From Bacteroidota bacterium (GTDB taxonomy: Bacteria > Bacteroidota > Ignavibacteria > UBA10030 > UBA6906): a stretch of DNA of 14,116 bases. The notes below the pieces were generated by a model. The model saw only the letters and a program-made list of their open reading frames with translations, ran no database searches and had not been told where the DNA came from. The stretch lies in NCBI GenBank assembly GCA_017860555.1, contig JAGDMJ010000029.1, positions 1 to 14,116 on the forward strand, read 5' to 3'. Positions 13,246 through 14,116 of this stretch are shown here, one piece after another. Every line of letters begins with the position of its first letter. Within the stretch, counting starts at the first letter, position 1. The position numbers and the translations under genes are program-made.

Positions 13246-14097
13246 CTACCGACGAAAATGCTCGAAAAGGAAATTGCTGAGCCCAACGGTTTCCTCGATT
13301 GTCAGGTCTTCCGGACGGCGCTGCAAGATGGATGCGTCCGGGACGGCCGCGGCCGGGTCAGCGTCCAGAAAATACCGAAGGGCGTTCCGGAGGGTCTTGC
13401 GACGCATTCCGTACACCGAACGGACCATCTCACGGAAGAACTGCTCGTCGCGCAGGGCATACCGGGGACGATCGAGCATCACAAGCCGCACCACCGAAGA
13501 GGTCACGTCCGGGCGGGGGTGGAACGAGCCAGGCTGGACATCAAACAGGATTTCAACGTCCGCGAACAGCTGGCAAAAGACCGAAAGAATGCCGTACTCT
13601 TTCGTCCGCGGCACAGCCGCCAGGCGCCTGGCCACTTCTTTCTGCACCATCATCGTCAGGTCACGCACCCGGTGGCGGTTGTCAAGCACGTGAAACAGAA
13701 TCGGACTGGTAATGTAATACGGGATATTTCCCACAACACGCAGCCGCTCCGTGCTCATCGAAGCGGCCAGCGCGTCAAGATCCACCGTCAGGACATCCTG
13801 GTGGAGCACCTGCACGCCTGAGCCACCATACAGCTCCCGCATGCGCCCCACCGCCCGTTCATCCAACTCGACCAGGACGAGCCTTGCACCGGAGGCAGCA
13901 AGATGCCTTGTGAGGGCCCCTTCCCCCGGTCCGATCTCCAAAACCACGTCGGCCGGCCGCAGGTCGATGGCAAGGACGATCTTGCGGGAGATCCGGTCAT
14001 CCCGCAGAAAATTCTGTCCGAGCGACTTCCTGGGGCGCAGGCCCGCAGACTCGTCGAAGGCGCCGTTCTTACTTTTTGAAGATGCCTTTGATCGCAT
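13246..14097 (-). CDS. rsmA: 16S rRNA dimethyladenosine transferase RsmA/KsgA
   Basis: RsmA dimethylates the two adjacent adenosines in helix 45 of 16S rRNA during late 30S assembly, using S-adenosylmethionine. The 283-residue protein shows RPRKSLGQNFL (21-31), which opens the family fold, the SAM-binding loop VLEIGPGEGALT (52-63), the acidic ribose ligand in VELDERA (76-82) and the adenine-pocket motif NIPYYITSPI (124-133). The C-terminal domain contains SFHPRPDVTSSVVRL and MRRKTLRNAL. The first 20 residues are an extra Ser/Lys-rich segment. The ATG at 14097 is the only standard start before the fold. It overlaps the end of the preceding gene by 29 bp and has AAGG 6 nt upstream. If the extension is not real, translation would have to start at CTG 14040 (LRPRKSL). 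Confidence 0.95.
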   Translation of the reverse strand: MRSKASSKSKNGAFDESAGLRPRKSLGQNFLRDDRISRKIVLAIDLRPADVVLEIGPGEGALTRHLAASGARLVLVELDERAVGRMRELYGGSGVQVLHQDVLTVDLDALAASMSTERLRVVGNIPYYITSPILFHVLDNRHRVRDLTMMVQKEVARRLAAVPRTKEYGILSVFCQLFADVEILFDVQPGSFHPRPDVTSSVVRLVMLDRPRYALRDEQFFREMVRSVYGMRRKTLRNALRYFLDADPAAAVPDASILQRRPEDLTIEETVGLSNFLFEHFRR

Positions 14098-14116
14098 CCT
14101 CCGCCTTCTTTTTGAG
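14069..14116 (-). CDS. Extreme C terminus of an unidentified Lys-rich protein (truncated by window edge)
   Basis: Reading the minus strand from the right edge in the frame offset from rsmA gives LKKKAEDAIKGIFKK and a TAA stop at 14071-14069. This short amphipathic, Lys-rich helix is unlike random translation. It resembles the C-terminal tail of AsmA-like envelope proteins in related phyla, but 15 residues cannot establish identity. It would overlap the start of rsmA by 29 bp. The call rests on protein-like composition and the frame reaching the edge. Confidence 0.45.
   Translation of the reverse strand, partial: LKKKAEDAIKGIFKK

Noticed and set aside
1..14116. CRISPR array, tRNA/rRNA, transposase or phage genes
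   Set aside because: No regularly spaced repeats, no tRNA-like or rRNA sequence and no mobile-element gene were seen on either strand.

Overview
The window is about 60% G+C, densely coded and looks like ordinary chromosome. Gene content points to the FCB superphylum, most likely the Chlorobi/Ignavibacteria side. The malate dehydrogenase is of the short, LDH-like Chlorobi/Bacteroidota type. There is a large orphan outer-membrane beta-barrel ending in Phe and a lipoprotein, so the cell has two membranes. The few promoters visible have -10 boxes intermediate between sigma70 and Bacteroidota types. This placement is inference; there is no rRNA in the window. All genes from 1 to 6524 read rightward and all genes from 6528 to the end read leftward. 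The two sets meet tail to tail with a 3-bp gap.

Left half (+): the 3' end of pyrG (CTP synthase), a DUF985 cupin-like protein, a TrmO-type tRNA methyltransferase whose natural start is probably a non-standard codon, and two small membrane proteins joined by a TAATG overlap. A probable operon of three follows: a beta-CASP metallo-beta-lactamase-fold RNase, a 635-residue outer-membrane beta-barrel protein and an RsbW-like HATPase.

Right half (-), read leftward from the right edge: the extreme 3' end of an unidentified Lys-rich protein, rsmA/ksgA, and a PAP2-family membrane phosphatase or transferase. Next comes a metal-resistance module: an SmtB/CadC-type ArsR repressor with its own promoter and operator, a degenerate interspersed palindromic repeat, a P1B-type Zn/Cd-exporting ATPase, and a small unknown protein overlapping the ATPase stop by ATGA. 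Then come rplU-rpmA with a textbook promoter and terminator, and finally mdh followed by an orphan lipoprotein.

The clearest regulatory logic is in the metal module. The repressor keeps the complete alpha5 zinc site, and a sequence closely resembling known SmtB/ZiaR operators lies just downstream of its -10 box. I did not find a convincing wholly new system. The best leads are the plant-like CCxxE metal motif in the ATPase, the unknown small protein coupled to it, the orphan barrel/HATPase operon, and a 13-bp exact direct repeat in the rplU upstream region.
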